A stretch of 64,000 nucleotides of DNA from positions 124,001-188,000 of the forward strand of contig NZ_JASLGT010000005.1 in assembly GCF_030150205.1 (NCBI RefSeq), in the 5' to 3' direction. Numbering within the stretch: the stretch's first letter is position 1; every line of letters starts with the position of its first letter. The notes under the pieces are model-generated. The model was not told the origin of the DNA and made no database searches. It saw nothing but the letters and a program-made list of their open reading frames with translations. A program made the translations under genes and the position numbers. The DNA is from Niabella sp. (GTDB taxonomy: Bacteria > Bacteroidota > Bacteroidia > Chitinophagales > Chitinophagaceae). Positions 1-9,100 of this stretch are shown in pieces.

Positions 1-62
1 AGGGCTTTATGGAAGGGGCGGTGAATACGGGTGAAGCCGCGGCAGATGCGGCAATAGAATGA
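1..62 (+). CDS. C-terminal end of a flavin amine oxidase-like protein (partial)
   Basis: The third forward frame is open from the left edge to a TGA at 60-62 and reads GFMEGAVNTGEAAADAAIE. The pattern G-F/Y-M-E-G-A-V-x-S/T-G-x-x-A-A is the usual C-terminal FAD-binding helix of flavin-containing amine oxidases and protoporphyrinogen-oxidase-like proteins. Only about 19 residues are visible, so the family call rests on this motif alone and the substrate cannot be guessed. Confidence 0.5.
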   Translation, partial: GFMEGAVNTGEAAADAAIE

Positions 63-369
63 ATCGGAGCGACATAGCAAAGCAGCGCCTTTGATACAAC
101 CTTATTGAAAAACCGGCAATGGCCAGGTATATTTCGGCAGCGATTTGCCGGCCTTGGCATACCTTTCTGAAATCGCGCGCTGGTATCAAAATCAATTCCT
201 GTGAAGCACCGGCCATTTAATGATCGCTTAAGCCGGATGTTAACCATATTCGGCCAGGCTCTGTTCCAGGGCTGGTGGGCAACCTCAGTAAGGCAGAGGA
301 TTTTGAATCCTGTATTTTGGCATTATCCGGTATCTTTACACCCGATTGTACCAAAACAGTGATCAACAA
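63..369. other. Intergenic region, no gene seen
   Basis: No convincing reading frame is present. A -7-like box TATCTTTA lies at 331-338, placing a start of transcription near 345, which fits translation of the next gene from 370. Confidence 0.5.
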
Positions 370-999
370 ATGAGAAACATTTTATTTACGATTGGGTGTA
401 GCTTTTTATTGTTAATGGCTAATGCGCAGCAGGCTTCCGTACGGAGCCTGGCAAAAATTGAGGCGGGCCCCGGCGGTATCGGTTTCGGATATGAAGCCAA
501 ATTAGCCGCTACATTTACCCTCGATGCAAATATTGGCGTAGGCGGGAATTATGAAATTAAAGACCATTCATTTTCTTATGTTTTTGCAAGCAGCAAGTAT
601 GAAACCCCTGCGCTTTACCTGAATATCAATCCCCGTTTTTATTACAATATTGCAAAGCGGGCAAGCAGGGATCGAAACACCTCGTTGAACGGTGCCAATT
701 ATTTTGGCGTAAAAGTAAAACTGGTGGCTCCTTTCGACACGGACTATTATACCGGTACATCGCTTATCAATGTACATTGGGGCATACAGCGCAATATTGG
801 AGGAAAATGGCTTATAAATACACACGCAGGGCTGGGGTATGCCGTGTCCCAGGTTCAAACGAGCACCATTTATTATAATAGCAACGGGTCCAACACGGTC
901 ATCAGACATCCATCGCCCAGTTCTTTTTATCCTGCTATCGATATAAAGTTTGCCTACGTACTTTCAAAAAAAGACGGAAAAAAGCGGGAGCAATGGTAA
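370..999 (+). CDS. Secreted/outer-membrane protein of unknown function
   Basis: The protein has about 209 residues. It begins with a signal peptide (MRNILFTIGCSFLLLMANAQ) and continues as alternating aromatic and polar strands rich in Gly, Tyr and Asn, as in small outer-membrane beta-barrels of Bacteroidota. An in-frame ATG at 346 lies upstream, but 370 is preferred because it directly precedes the signal peptide and a -7-like box sits at 331-338. No specific family is recognised, and no neighbour suggests a role. Confidence 0.65.
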   Translation: MRNILFTIGCSFLLLMANAQQASVRSLAKIEAGPGGIGFGYEAKLAATFTLDANIGVGGNYEIKDHSFSYVFASSKYETPALYLNINPRFYYNIAKRASRDRNTSLNGANYFGVKVKLVAPFDTDYYTGTSLINVHWGIQRNIGGKWLINTHAGLGYAVSQVQTSTIYYNSNGSNTVIRHPSPSSFYPAIDIKFAYVLSKKDGKKREQW

Positions 1000-1009
1000 C
1001 CGGGGATGT

Positions 1010-2035
1010 TTATGGTTTTGCCAATACCAGGAAACTATGTTGTTTACCATGATACTGGTTGTAAATGATCACGCGTTCAATACCGGAAGGCACGGCCCCT
1101 TTCTTTAAAAGGGTGGCAGGCACCGCCTGTTGTTGCAGGATGTAGGCAGCCAGCCAGGCAGCAAAAGCGCTGGCGGTGGGATACTCGCCGCATAAATGCT
1201 TAAACCGGAGCAGGGTGGTGAAAGGAATCAGTGTTTCGAGATTGCTGTAAAAAAAACGATAGCGGTTATCACCGTTATCACCCGACAGCCAAAGGGTGTT
1301 TGGGGTAGCCGGGTAGGTTGCCAGCAATTGTTCCAGCCGTTTTGCTACATACTGCGGATCTTCTGTATGCAAGATCTCCACGGCTTCAATCCGGGCCAGG
1401 GCGCCGTCCGGGGTTCCGCTTAACAAAAACAGGGCGGCACCTTCGCCGGCAATAGTAGCCGTATGCTCTGTTTGAAAGAGCGCTGTACTGGTCAGTTCCG
1501 GATCATACCAGCCGGCCAGCCGGTCAATATTATAATTATAGGTCGATATTTCATCCACGGCACCCGTGAGGTATAGCTGCTGCGGGTTATCGGAAAGAAA
1601 CATTTGGGCATCCAGTAGTGCATTTTCAAATGCCAGTCCCAGGTGCACATGCGTGGCATTGTAATTCCGGTTCTTAGTGATCAGGCTCAGTTGACCGGCG
1701 ATGGCATTAGGTGTACTTTGAACAAAATTACCGGGTGTGAGCATCCCTTCTTCATAATCAATGATCTGGTTCAGGAATTTGATACAATCTTCCATACCGC
1801 CGTTTGCTGTGCCGATAATGATTCCATCCGGTACTGCGTCCTTTAACAGGGGTAACCCGGCCCCAATACCCATACGAACCGCCTTGCTCATTCTACGCAG
1901 CATACCCGGAGGCACCCCCTCCAGCACCGGTTCAAGGGCCACCAGTTTTCCGTTTGCAGCAGGAATCACTGCATCCAGGTTTACCGGATCAACGGTTTGC
2001 TGTGGCGAAATACAAAGCTGCTGTCGAATGTACAC
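1010..2035 (-). CDS. Beta-ketoacyl-synthase-like protein without catalytic Cys (chain-length-factor-like)
   Basis: This 341-residue protein follows the thiolase/ketoacyl-synthase fold of Bacteroidota proteins that accompany aryl-polyene or flexirubin-type synthases. Visible landmarks are GIIIGTANGGMEDC near residue 95, the NAIAGQLSL segment, and the stretch NYNATHVHLGLAFENALLDA where an active KS would carry the nucleophilic Cys; here there is none. The C-terminal KS His/Asn landmarks are also weak. I infer a non-catalytic partner (chain-length factor type) rather than an active condensing enzyme. No polyketide or pigment cluster is visible around it. Confidence 0.65.
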   Translation of the reverse strand: MYIRQQLCISPQQTVDPVNLDAVIPAANGKLVALEPVLEGVPPGMLRRMSKAVRMGIGAGLPLLKDAVPDGIIIGTANGGMEDCIKFLNQIIDYEEGMLTPGNFVQSTPNAIAGQLSLITKNRNYNATHVHLGLAFENALLDAQMFLSDNPQQLYLTGAVDEISTYNYNIDRLAGWYDPELTSTALFQTEHTATIAGEGAALFLLSGTPDGALARIEAVEILHTEDPQYVAKRLEQLLATYPATPNTLWLSGDNGDNRYRFFYSNLETLIPFTTLLRFKHLCGEYPTASAFAAWLAAYILQQQAVPATLLKKGAVPSGIERVIIYNQYHGKQHSFLVLAKP

Positions 2036-2064
2036 AGATATAATTTTGGGGCTAAGATAGGTAA

Positions 2065-2187
2065 ATTAGTTTTCAGGCGTCAGTTTTCAGTCGTCAGCGG
2101 TCTACTGCGCTGCTAAAACTAATAACTTAAAACTGATAACTAACGACTGCTAACTGAAAACTCCTAACTGATAGCTAAAAGCTGATT
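2065..2187. repeat. Imperfect AACTGA/TCAGTT repeat with inverted arms
   Basis: This intergenic stretch consists of short variants of TTTTCAGTCGTCAG on the left and AACTGATAACTAACGACTG on the right, so the two halves can pair over about 50 bases as an imperfect hairpin. It lies between divergently transcribed genes (starts at 2035 and 2249). Similar low-complexity repeats occur between genes in Bacteroidota genomes; function unknown. Confidence 0.6.
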
Positions 2188-2248
2188 CCTTCTTTAACGA
2201 AACCATAAAAAAAATTATACGTACTTCGCAGGGTTAAATGAATCGTGT

Positions 2249-2947
2249 ATGAATATTTTAATTACCGGCGCTTCGCAAGGGATCGGGTTTGCCATAGCTG
2301 AAATTTTTTCAAAAAAAGGGAACCGGGTGCTCATCACTTCAAGAAATGAAGTGCGGCTTTACCATGCGCTGGAGTCATTACAAACAAAATACCCGGATGC
2401 GGATTTCCGGGCTAAAGCGTTCGATCTTTCTATAAAAGAACAGGCACAGGCACTGGCTGGCTGGGCCCTGGAGCAGGGCGTGCCGGATGTATTGATCAAT
2501 AACGCCGGTTTTTTTGAGCCGGGTAATGTAAGCGATGAAGCCGATGGCGTATTGGAAAGCCAGCTGGCCACCAATTTGTACAGTGCCTACCATCTTACCC
2601 GGGCCTTGTTGCCTGCGATGAAGGAAAAACGCAACGGTTTTATATTTAATATTTGTTCGGTGGCCGGATTACAGGCCTATCCCGGTGGGGGCGCTTATAG
2701 CATCAGTAAGTTTGCGTTGAACGGTTTTAGTCAGAATCTCCGGGAGGAATTAAAGCCACATGGGATAAAAGTGGCAGCCTTATTTCCGGGAGCAGTAATG
2801 ACGGCTTCCTGGAAGGGATTTGACAATAGCGAAAAGCGGATTATGGAAGCGGCTGATATTGCCATGCTGATTGAAACAAGCACCCGGCTTTCTGATGCAG
2901 CTTGCGTGGAAAGTATTATCTTAAGACCGCAATTGGGTGATTTATAA
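2249..2947 (+). CDS. Short-chain dehydrogenase/reductase (SDR)
   Basis: This 232-residue classical SDR has the Rossmann glycine motif TGASQGIG at residues 6-13, the NNAG structural motif near residue 88, a catalytic Ser in the CSVAG region, and the YSISK Tyr/Lys pair near residue 150. It should be a cytoplasmic NAD(P)H-dependent oxidoreductase acting on a carbonyl or alcohol; the substrate cannot be deduced. Its length is typical for a minimal SDR. Confidence 0.9.
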   Translation: MNILITGASQGIGFAIAEIFSKKGNRVLITSRNEVRLYHALESLQTKYPDADFRAKAFDLSIKEQAQALAGWALEQGVPDVLINNAGFFEPGNVSDEADGVLESQLATNLYSAYHLTRALLPAMKEKRNGFIFNICSVAGLQAYPGGGAYSISKFALNGFSQNLREELKPHGIKVAALFPGAVMTASWKGFDNSEKRIMEAADIAMLIETSTRLSDAACVESIILRPQLGDL

Positions 2948-3038
2948 ACAGGACGCGATTTGCTGTGACCGCCTATAGATTTCCTGTAGTTTTCATTAAA
3001 CGGCCTGCCCCGGCAGGTAGCATCTTTAAAAAGCACGC

Positions 3039-4448
3039 ATGAAACGGTTTGGTTTATTGATATTCCTGCTGATGGCTTCTTTTTCTGTAAGGGCCCAGCG
3101 GAACGTATTGGAGGCGAGGTTAAGAAGCAATATTTATTTGAATGTATATGCCAATAAAACCAATTGTTATGTTGGCGAGCCGATCATTGTTACCTATAAA
3201 CTCTACTCTTCACTGGAATCGGTTTCTGAAGTAGTAAAGGACCCTGCCTTTAAAGGGTTTGAGTTCCGGGATCTGATCAGCGCCGGCGATGGAATGGTGA
3301 GCCGCGAAACGGTGAACGGAGAAACCTTCGATGTACATACCATCCGGAAAGTGCAGCTGACGCCCATGGAGGCAGGAAAGCTGGAGCTGGACCCGATGGT
3401 GATCAGCAACCGCATCCGGCTGGTAGATGCATCCGGTAACCGAAGTTCGATCCTGGAAGGTGCTGATGACAATATTCCCTTGAAGAACGGGGAATACCGC
3501 ATGACGATTGCTTCCGTGCCTATTTCCATTAATGTGGAGCAGGCTCCGGCCAATGCCCCTGCAGCCGTTTATAACGGGGCGGTGGGCGATTTTAAAATGA
3601 ACATAAAGCTTTCAAAGATCAACTTTACACCAGGCGAGCGGGGAACCCTGCAGATTATCATTTCCGGAACAGGCGATTTTAGCCAGGTAACACAGCCTGC
3701 GGTAGAATGGCCCAGGGAAATCGTGGTATATCCGCCCGGTATAGAGGAGCAATACAACCGCAACAGCCGTACCGCCGCGGGAGTAAAAACCTTTACTATC
3801 CCTTTTACAATTGGAAAGGTAGGTACTTACACCCTTATGCCGATCCGGTTTGCCTATTTTGACGCCCGGCAAAATCGCTATAATACGATCAGTAACCCCG
3901 CCATCACATTTTATTCCAGGGAACCCGGATCGATCCGGCGCGATCAGGCCCCGGTAACGAATAATGCAGAACGCAATGATAATTTTGGCGCACTGCTTGT
4001 TGGCCTGTGTGGGGTAGCGCTGTTACTGCTGGTGCTGTTCCTGGTGCGGCGGTCAAAAAGAAAACGGGCTGTAAAGTTGCCTGCCCGCCAGCAACCAACG
4101 GCCACAAAGCCCGTAACATACGAACCGGTTCCGCAGGCACCGGCGGGGATCGATGCATTGCTGCAGCCCGCGGAAAACGCGGTTGCCAAGGCCGGCAGCT
4201 CTTTTTACAGCTTGCTAAAACAAGGCATGGTGCAATACCTGGAGCAGCGTTACCAGATATCAGCCGCCTTGTTCAATAAAACCGGTTTAAAAGAGCAAAT
4301 GACACTCCGGAATGTTCCCCAGGCACTTCAGGATGAGGTATTCCATACGCTTACGGAAATTGAAATGAATATTTATTCGGCAGGAGGAATGGATGCAGAC
4401 CGCATGCGGATGCTGGAAAAAACAAGAGCCGTGTTGAAAAAACTCTAG
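3039..4448 (+). CDS. batD: BatD-like protein
   Basis: This 469-residue protein has an N-terminal signal peptide ending near VRAQ, two or more beta-rich Ig-like repeats up to about residue 300, one transmembrane helix at about 316-336 followed by a basic RRSKRKR stop-transfer, and a soluble C-terminal tail with a helical domain. This is the architecture of the BatD (oxygen tolerance) family. In other Bacteroidota batD sits in a moxR-batABCDE operon; none of those partners is seen here, so this is an isolated paralogue. The role of Bat proteins is not firmly established. Confidence 0.75.
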   Translation: MKRFGLLIFLLMASFSVRAQRNVLEARLRSNIYLNVYANKTNCYVGEPIIVTYKLYSSLESVSEVVKDPAFKGFEFRDLISAGDGMVSRETVNGETFDVHTIRKVQLTPMEAGKLELDPMVISNRIRLVDASGNRSSILEGADDNIPLKNGEYRMTIASVPISINVEQAPANAPAAVYNGAVGDFKMNIKLSKINFTPGERGTLQIIISGTGDFSQVTQPAVEWPREIVVYPPGIEEQYNRNSRTAAGVKTFTIPFTIGKVGTYTLMPIRFAYFDARQNRYNTISNPAITFYSREPGSIRRDQAPVTNNAERNDNFGALLVGLCGVALLLLVLFLVRRSKRKRAVKLPARQQPTATKPVTYEPVPQAPAGIDALLQPAENAVAKAGSSFYSLLKQGMVQYLEQRYQISAALFNKTGLKEQMTLRNVPQALQDEVFHTLTEIEMNIYSAGGMDADRMRMLEKTRAVLKKL

Positions 4449-4484
4449 GCGGGTACCGGCCATACAGATAATAACTTGTTAGCG

Positions 4485-4511
4485 GCATCCGGAAACGGGT
4501 GCTGTTTTTTT
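4485..4511 (+). terminator. Intrinsic terminator after batD-like gene
   Basis: GCATCCG (4485-4491) pairs with CGGGTGC (4496-4502) around a GAAA loop with one G-T wobble, followed by a T-run starting at 4504. Confidence 0.7.
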
Positions 4512-4969
4512 ATTATATTTATAGTGCCAGACAAAACGAACGCTGTGAAACAATTCCAAAAGATACATGGTCCTCCTGCACCGGTCTTTGCTCTATAGCC
4601 GGTGATCACTACAATAAATATGCGGCAGTACTGGCTTTATTACCCGCTTCAACTATATTTCCATGAATCCACCTCAAAGCAGTATCACATAATTGAATAA
4701 AAGCTTCAGGGCAACCCGGATATTCCTGTATTATGGGAAGCGATAAACGCTATTGTAACGCCTTTCCGGTGATACCGATGAACGTCCATACCGCCCAGAG
4801 CATACCGCCTGCAGACCCCCGGCACATGGTGGGCGGGCGTTCTATGCAAAAACTGTGAACGCATTTTTGTGAACAAAAAAAAAGTTCACAAAAACAGGTT
4901 CACAATTGTAACCGTCCTGAAAGAAGTTGACATAAGCATGTGTGTTGCTGCTTTATTGCCGAACCGGCA
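4512..4969. other. Intergenic region with palindromic array, no gene seen
   Basis: No supported reading frame occurs between the batD terminator and the cytochrome c gene end. The only structure seen is the TGTGAAC array at 4854-4904, listed separately. Confidence 0.5.
4854..4904. repeat. Four-site TGTGAAC palindromic array
   Basis: TGTGAAC occurs at 4854-4860 and 4868-4874, and its reverse complement GTTCACA at 4884-4890 and 4898-4904. The spacing within each pair is 14 bases start to start, and a nine-A spacer separates the pairs. The arms are 21 bases with three mismatches. It may be a stem-loop or a multi-site operator; it lies 65 bases downstream of the cytochrome c stop codon. Confidence 0.65.
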
Positions 4970-5419
4970 TTATTTTATTTTCCCTGAACGCACCAGCGCT
5001 ACTTCTGTTTTTGTAACGGCACTGGCATTGTTTCCGAAACTCTTCCGGATATAGGTAAGCACGTCTGCCACCTGCTGATCGGTCAGTGCTTTAAACGGAG
5101 GCATATTGTTTGAATACAGTTCCCCGTCAATTTCAACCCGCTCCTGCATGCCATGCAGCACAATGTTTATGAGGGACGTTTTTTTCCCCATTACCTGGCT
5201 GGTGCCAATGATGGGTGGATTCAGATTAGGCACTCCACCACCATCAACCTGGTGGCAGGAGAGGCAAAACTTTTGATATACCAGTTTCCCGCTCTTCAAA
5301 ACTGCTGGCAAACCGGCTGCCGGCGCGGCCTTTTTTACAGGGGCAGCTTTCTTTACTGTTTGGGAGAACACGGGAGAAATGCAGCCAAACAAAAGCGCTG
5401 CAAGGATCATTTTTTTCAT
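4970..5419 (-). CDS. Secreted class I cytochrome c
   Basis: This 149-residue protein begins MKKMILAALLFG with a signal peptide ending near VFSQ, followed by a Lys/Ala/Pro linker. A single CLSCHQ haem-binding motif lies at about residue 55 and a distal Met ligand in the NNMPPF motif near residue 105. The C-terminal helix contains the usual LTDQQVADVLTYIR. It is a periplasmic or surface mono-haem electron carrier. The gene lies 58 bases downstream of the sugar dehydrogenase on the same strand, so it is probably the electron acceptor of that enzyme. A longer in-frame start at 5521 is rejected because it overlaps the upstream gene and hides the signal peptide. Confidence 0.88.
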   Translation of the reverse strand: MKKMILAALLFGCISPVFSQTVKKAAPVKKAAPAAGLPAVLKSGKLVYQKFCLSCHQVDGGGVPNLNPPIIGTSQVMGKKTSLINIVLHGMQERVEIDGELYSNNMPPFKALTDQQVADVLTYIRKSFGNNASAVTKTEVALVRSGKIK

Positions 5420-5477
5420 CTGTGGCCAAATAGTAGATATGATGTGTGCAAACGGTTCGGATGATCCGCTTGCTTTT

Positions 5478-6773
5478 TCAATTATTTTTATACTCGATCT
5501 TATAAATCGTGCCCTTAACATCGTCTGTTACATACAGGGAGCCATCGGGTCCCTGGGCCAGTCCGCAGGGGCGGTGCTGCGCCTGCCGGGGTGTAAGCAC
5601 TTCCGGAACGCCGGCAAAGCCGTCTGCAAATACTTCCCAGTCGCCGGCGGGTTTACCGTCTTTAAAAGGAACAAAAGCTACCATAAATCCTTCCTGTTTT
5701 TCCGGTGTCCGGTTCCAGGAACCATGAAAAGCAACAAAGGCCCCGTTCCGGTATTTTTCCGGAAACTGGTTGCCGGTGTAAAACAGCAGCCCGTTGGGGG
5801 CCAGGTGCCCGGGAAACGCTACTACAGGGTCGATATAGCCGGCACTGCCTTCTTTTTTGCCATCGCCGCCATACTCAGGGGCAAGGATCTTTTTCTTTTG
5901 AAAAGGATCGTAATAGATAAAAGGGAAACCGGCATTATCGCCTTTTTTAACCATATACATACATTCCGCAGGAAGTTCAGCCGATTGTTTTGCTGTGTAC
6001 AGGTCCGGGAAAAGATCATGCAGCTGATCCCTTCCATGCTGCATCACAAAAAGGGTATTGTTTTGGGTGTTCCAGTCAAGACCGACAACATTTCTAAGCC
6101 CGGTGGCATACCGTGTGCCCTGGGGATAAGACTGGTTTTGTTTATCGGCCCTGAACTGCCAGATGCCACCTGCAGAATCCAGCAGCGGACAACCGGGAAT
6201 ACCCATGGATCCGGGCTGCCGGTCTTTTTCCTGGCAGGAGTTCATGGGGAAGCCGATATTTACATAGATGTTCCCGTCGTTATCCAGTACAACGGATTTT
6301 GTTTCGTGCTGCCGGCCCATTTTTAAACCGGTAATGATGGTTTCCGGCTGATCGGGATTTACCACCTCGTTTTTTTCATTGAGCTTATACCGGAAAACAG
6401 CTTCATTGGAAGAGGCGTATAAAAAACCATTTTTTAAATAGAGTCCCGTTCCGTTGTAGTTTCCAAATCCACCGGTAACCTGTGCCTTTCCGTTGGCGCC
6501 TTCCTGCAATACCAGGATGCCCTTGCCGTTTTTTGGGCGCGATAGCTTTACATAAATAATGCCTTGCGGTGTTACCACAATATCCCGCGCTTTTGCGGTG
6601 CTGTCGATAAGGGTATGAGCGGTAAACCCTTGCGGAAGCCTCAGCGGCGGAGGTGGGGTAGGGGCTGTTTGCTTCGGCTTTTCTTTGTGAAGCGGTGCAA
6701 ATGCGCTAAAGGCCATGCTGCAACCAACCAGCAGGAGCGAAAGAAACAATGTATAATGATTCCGATGTATCAT
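5478..6773 (-). CDS. PQQ/sorbosone-type sugar dehydrogenase lipoprotein
   Basis: This 431-residue protein has an N-terminal lipoprotein signal (LLLVGCSMAF, Cys near residue 18) and then a beta-propeller of the soluble glucose/sorbosone dehydrogenase (GSDH) family: LPQGFTAHTLIDS at the start, GLRNVVGLDW mid-protein, GHLAPNGLLFYTG, FVAFHGSWNR and RPCGLAQGPDGSLYVTDD near the end. It probably oxidises a sugar or related polyol in the periplasm or at the surface and passes electrons to the neighbouring cytochrome c (stop 5478, cytochrome start 5419). The substrate cannot be read from sequence. Confidence 0.85.
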   Translation of the reverse strand: MIHRNHYTLFLSLLLVGCSMAFSAFAPLHKEKPKQTAPTPPPPLRLPQGFTAHTLIDSTAKARDIVVTPQGIIYVKLSRPKNGKGILVLQEGANGKAQVTGGFGNYNGTGLYLKNGFLYASSNEAVFRYKLNEKNEVVNPDQPETIITGLKMGRQHETKSVVLDNDGNIYVNIGFPMNSCQEKDRQPGSMGIPGCPLLDSAGGIWQFRADKQNQSYPQGTRYATGLRNVVGLDWNTQNNTLFVMQHGRDQLHDLFPDLYTAKQSAELPAECMYMVKKGDNAGFPFIYYDPFQKKKILAPEYGGDGKKEGSAGYIDPVVAFPGHLAPNGLLFYTGNQFPEKYRNGAFVAFHGSWNRTPEKQEGFMVAFVPFKDGKPAGDWEVFADGFAGVPEVLTPRQAQHRPCGLAQGPDGSLYVTDDVKGTIYKIEYKNN

Positions 6774-7052
6774 GGTGTAAAATGATTAAGAGTCCAGACT
6801 TATTGGAGGTAATACCTGTTGAAACCGATGCAAGTGACAAAATACTTGTTTAAAAATACCACGGTTCATTAGCCAATCAGTAAATTATTTTGGCTTACAG
6901 CAGACCACACGCATCCTGGATTGCTGTGTTGCATGCAAAGCTGCGGTGGTGCCAAGGGGCGTGTTACAGAAGATCCGGGCTGGGAAGATACCACAGCTTA
7001 CAGGCTGGACCAGCTGATCCCGTTGTAAAACATCCATAAAATACGGCGCTGT

Positions 7053-7925
7053 TTAAGCAGTAAATTCTTTCTGGTACATCATGGGACTTTTTCCCGTGAT
7101 AATTTTAAAGTATTTATGAAAACTGGTAAAGTTGTTAAACCCGCTTTCGAAACAGAGCCGCTTCAGACATTGATTGGTTTCGATCAGCAATTTACAGGCA
7201 TGGCCTACCCGCAGTTCAATAAGAAACTGGGAATAGGTTTTGCGGGTACGGGATTTAAAAAAGCGGCAAAAAGAGTTGGGACTGATATTGGCCACATCGG
7301 CAATCTCTTCCAGTTTGATCTTGCGTTTGAAGTTTTTAATGGTATAATCAAAAATGGCCTGTATCCGTTCGTTATCGGTAGTAACTCCATCCGGTTTAAA
7401 CCCGATGGAGGACAATTGGAAACAGTCTTTTTCTTCGGCAATGATGGCCAGTGCTTCCAGCATCAATATGATCCGCTGACTGCCTTCAACGGTCAGCAGT
7501 TTTTCTAAAATAGCGGCAACCTCAGCCCTGGCATGTCCCTGCACCTGTAATCCCCTGCGTGATTTTTCAAGCAGGCTCCGGATACCATTGTTTTCCGGCA
7601 GTTGAAGGAACTGGCCACCAAGAAAATTTTCGTTGAAATGTGCCACACGCACATCGGTAGTGCGGCGGGATGCCTCTTCGAAAAACAGGTCATCAAATTT
7701 CCAGTAGTGCGGTAAGTTGGGCCCCACCAGTATCACATCTCCGCTTTGGAAGGATGTAATGCTGTCCCCGATAAATTGTGTGCCTTCCCCGCTTTTAATA
7801 TGGATGAGCTCCAGCTCTGCATGCATATGCCATCGGTTATTTACATGCGGAACGAGGTCCCTGCGGACATTAAATGAACGCTGCGGTTCATTAGCAACTT
7901 TAAGCAACTGAGGTCTCATAGCCAA
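7053..7925 (-). CDS. AraC-family transcriptional regulator
   Basis: This 290-residue protein has an N-terminal cupin sensor domain (about 20-110, with HMHAELELIHIKSGEGT and SGDVILVGPNLPHYW) and a C-terminal double helix-turn-helix (about 190-288, with IADVANISPNSFCRFFK and FESGFNNFTSFHKYFK). It is a DNA-binding activator or repressor sensing a small ligand, often a sugar. It sits about 280 bases downstream of the GSDH/cytochrome pair and may regulate sugar use, but that link is inference. An alternative ATG lies two codons later. Confidence 0.9.
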   Translation of the reverse strand: MAMRPQLLKVANEPQRSFNVRRDLVPHVNNRWHMHAELELIHIKSGEGTQFIGDSITSFQSGDVILVGPNLPHYWKFDDLFFEEASRRTTDVRVAHFNENFLGGQFLQLPENNGIRSLLEKSRRGLQVQGHARAEVAAILEKLLTVEGSQRIILMLEALAIIAEEKDCFQLSSIGFKPDGVTTDNERIQAIFDYTIKNFKRKIKLEEIADVANISPNSFCRFFKSRTRKTYSQFLIELRVGHACKLLIETNQCLKRLCFESGFNNFTSFHKYFKIITGKSPMMYQKEFTA

Positions 7926-8214
7926 ATGGATTCGTCAAACAATTGTTATTACAAGCAGGAATAAAATTAGAAGTTTATAGACTTTTGCGCGAAAAATCTA
8001 CGCAATCGTTGTCGAAGTTTTTCACCGAAAGGAGCATAGAGCTGCCGGTTTTTAGCATTTTACCAAATATTTGCGTTTTTTTATAAATTTATTCAAGAAA
8101 TCGCCCGGGATTGTGAAGGTTAAAATAGTTGCATTTATTGCCAATAAAATGCAATAGCCGGCCGCTATGTTTCTGTTTCTTTACAGGGCTGTAATATTTA
8201 TAAACTTTGCTGTT

Positions 8215-9036
8215 ATGAAAAAAAAGATGCTTTTTATTTGTCTGTTGATTTCCGGTATGGCAACCGCACAGGTGCATAAAGTTGAAAAGCTATGGGAAAC
8301 CGATACCATCATCCCGGTACCGGAATCGGTGTTGCCCGATATTGCGGCCAATACGCTTTACGTGTCGCTCATCAATGGTGGCGGATGGGATAAAGACGGC
8401 ATCGGGGGCATCGGAAAGCTGGACCTGAACGGCCGGCAATTCAACGGCCATTGGATTGAGGGACTCAATGCACCCAAGGGCCTGGGACGGGTAGGAAACA
8501 AACTTTTTGTAGCGGATATTGATGAAGTAGTGGTGGTGGATATAGTCAAAGGACGTGTTGAGAAAAAAATACCCCTGGAAGGCGCCACCGGTTTAAATGA
8601 TATTACCACAGATAGCAAGGGGGCCGTGTTTGTTTCGGATTCCCGGAAGGCCAGGATCTGGAAACTGGAAAATGGACGCCCGTCCGTATACCTGGATAGT
8701 GTTAAAGGTGCCAACGGGTTAAAAGTAGTAGGAGATGCGCTGTATTTTGCAGAAGGAAAAAAATTAAAGAAGGCAGACGCCCGCAAGCAGGTATCCACCA
8801 TCGCAGAGCTTCCACAGGGGATCGATGGTATTGAGCCGGTTGGGAATGGCGATTTCCTTGTAAGCGCATGGAGCGGATACCTGTTTTATGTAACAGCATC
8901 GGGACAAGTGGAGTTGTTGCTGGATACACACCTGGAAAAAATGAACACGGCCGATATGGGATATGATCCCGTTAAGCGGATTATTTATATGCCCACTTTT
9001 AACGCAAAAAAGGTGGTGGCGTACCAGTTGCGGTAA
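8215..9036 (+). CDS. Secreted SMP-30/NHL-like beta-propeller protein
   Basis: This 273-residue protein starts at the ATG followed by a signal peptide (MKKKMLFICLLISGMATAQ); the longer frame from 8167 is rejected because it buries that peptide. Repeated blades such as GLNDITTDSKGAVFVSDS, GANGLKVVGDALYFAEG and GIDGIEPVGNGDFLVSAWSG are those of six-bladed SMP-30/gluconolactonase-like propellers. It may be a lactonase or a binding protein. Metal-ligand positions cannot be assigned confidently. Confidence 0.75.
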   Translation: MKKKMLFICLLISGMATAQVHKVEKLWETDTIIPVPESVLPDIAANTLYVSLINGGGWDKDGIGGIGKLDLNGRQFNGHWIEGLNAPKGLGRVGNKLFVADIDEVVVVDIVKGRVEKKIPLEGATGLNDITTDSKGAVFVSDSRKARIWKLENGRPSVYLDSVKGANGLKVVGDALYFAEGKKLKKADARKQVSTIAELPQGIDGIEPVGNGDFLVSAWSGYLFYVTASGQVELLLDTHLEKMNTADMGYDPVKRIIYMPTFNAKKVVAYQLR

Positions 9037-9100
9037 TGCATTTTAACAAGCTTTTTTTACCGGCGGTAGCAGCCCCGCTCCCATTATACGAAACGATTGT

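Noticed and set aside
7..216. Reverse open frame of 69 codons at the left edge
   Set aside because: No signal or motif, and it overlaps the amine-oxidase-like C-terminus on the forward strand.
4869..5054. Short forward open frame near the palindrome
   Set aside because: It begins inside the palindromic array and overlaps the cytochrome c gene antisense.
5379..6326. Long forward open frame (315 codons) across the sugar dehydrogenase gene
   Set aside because: It is antisense to a clear GSDH-family protein, has no family motif and runs into the cytochrome c gene.
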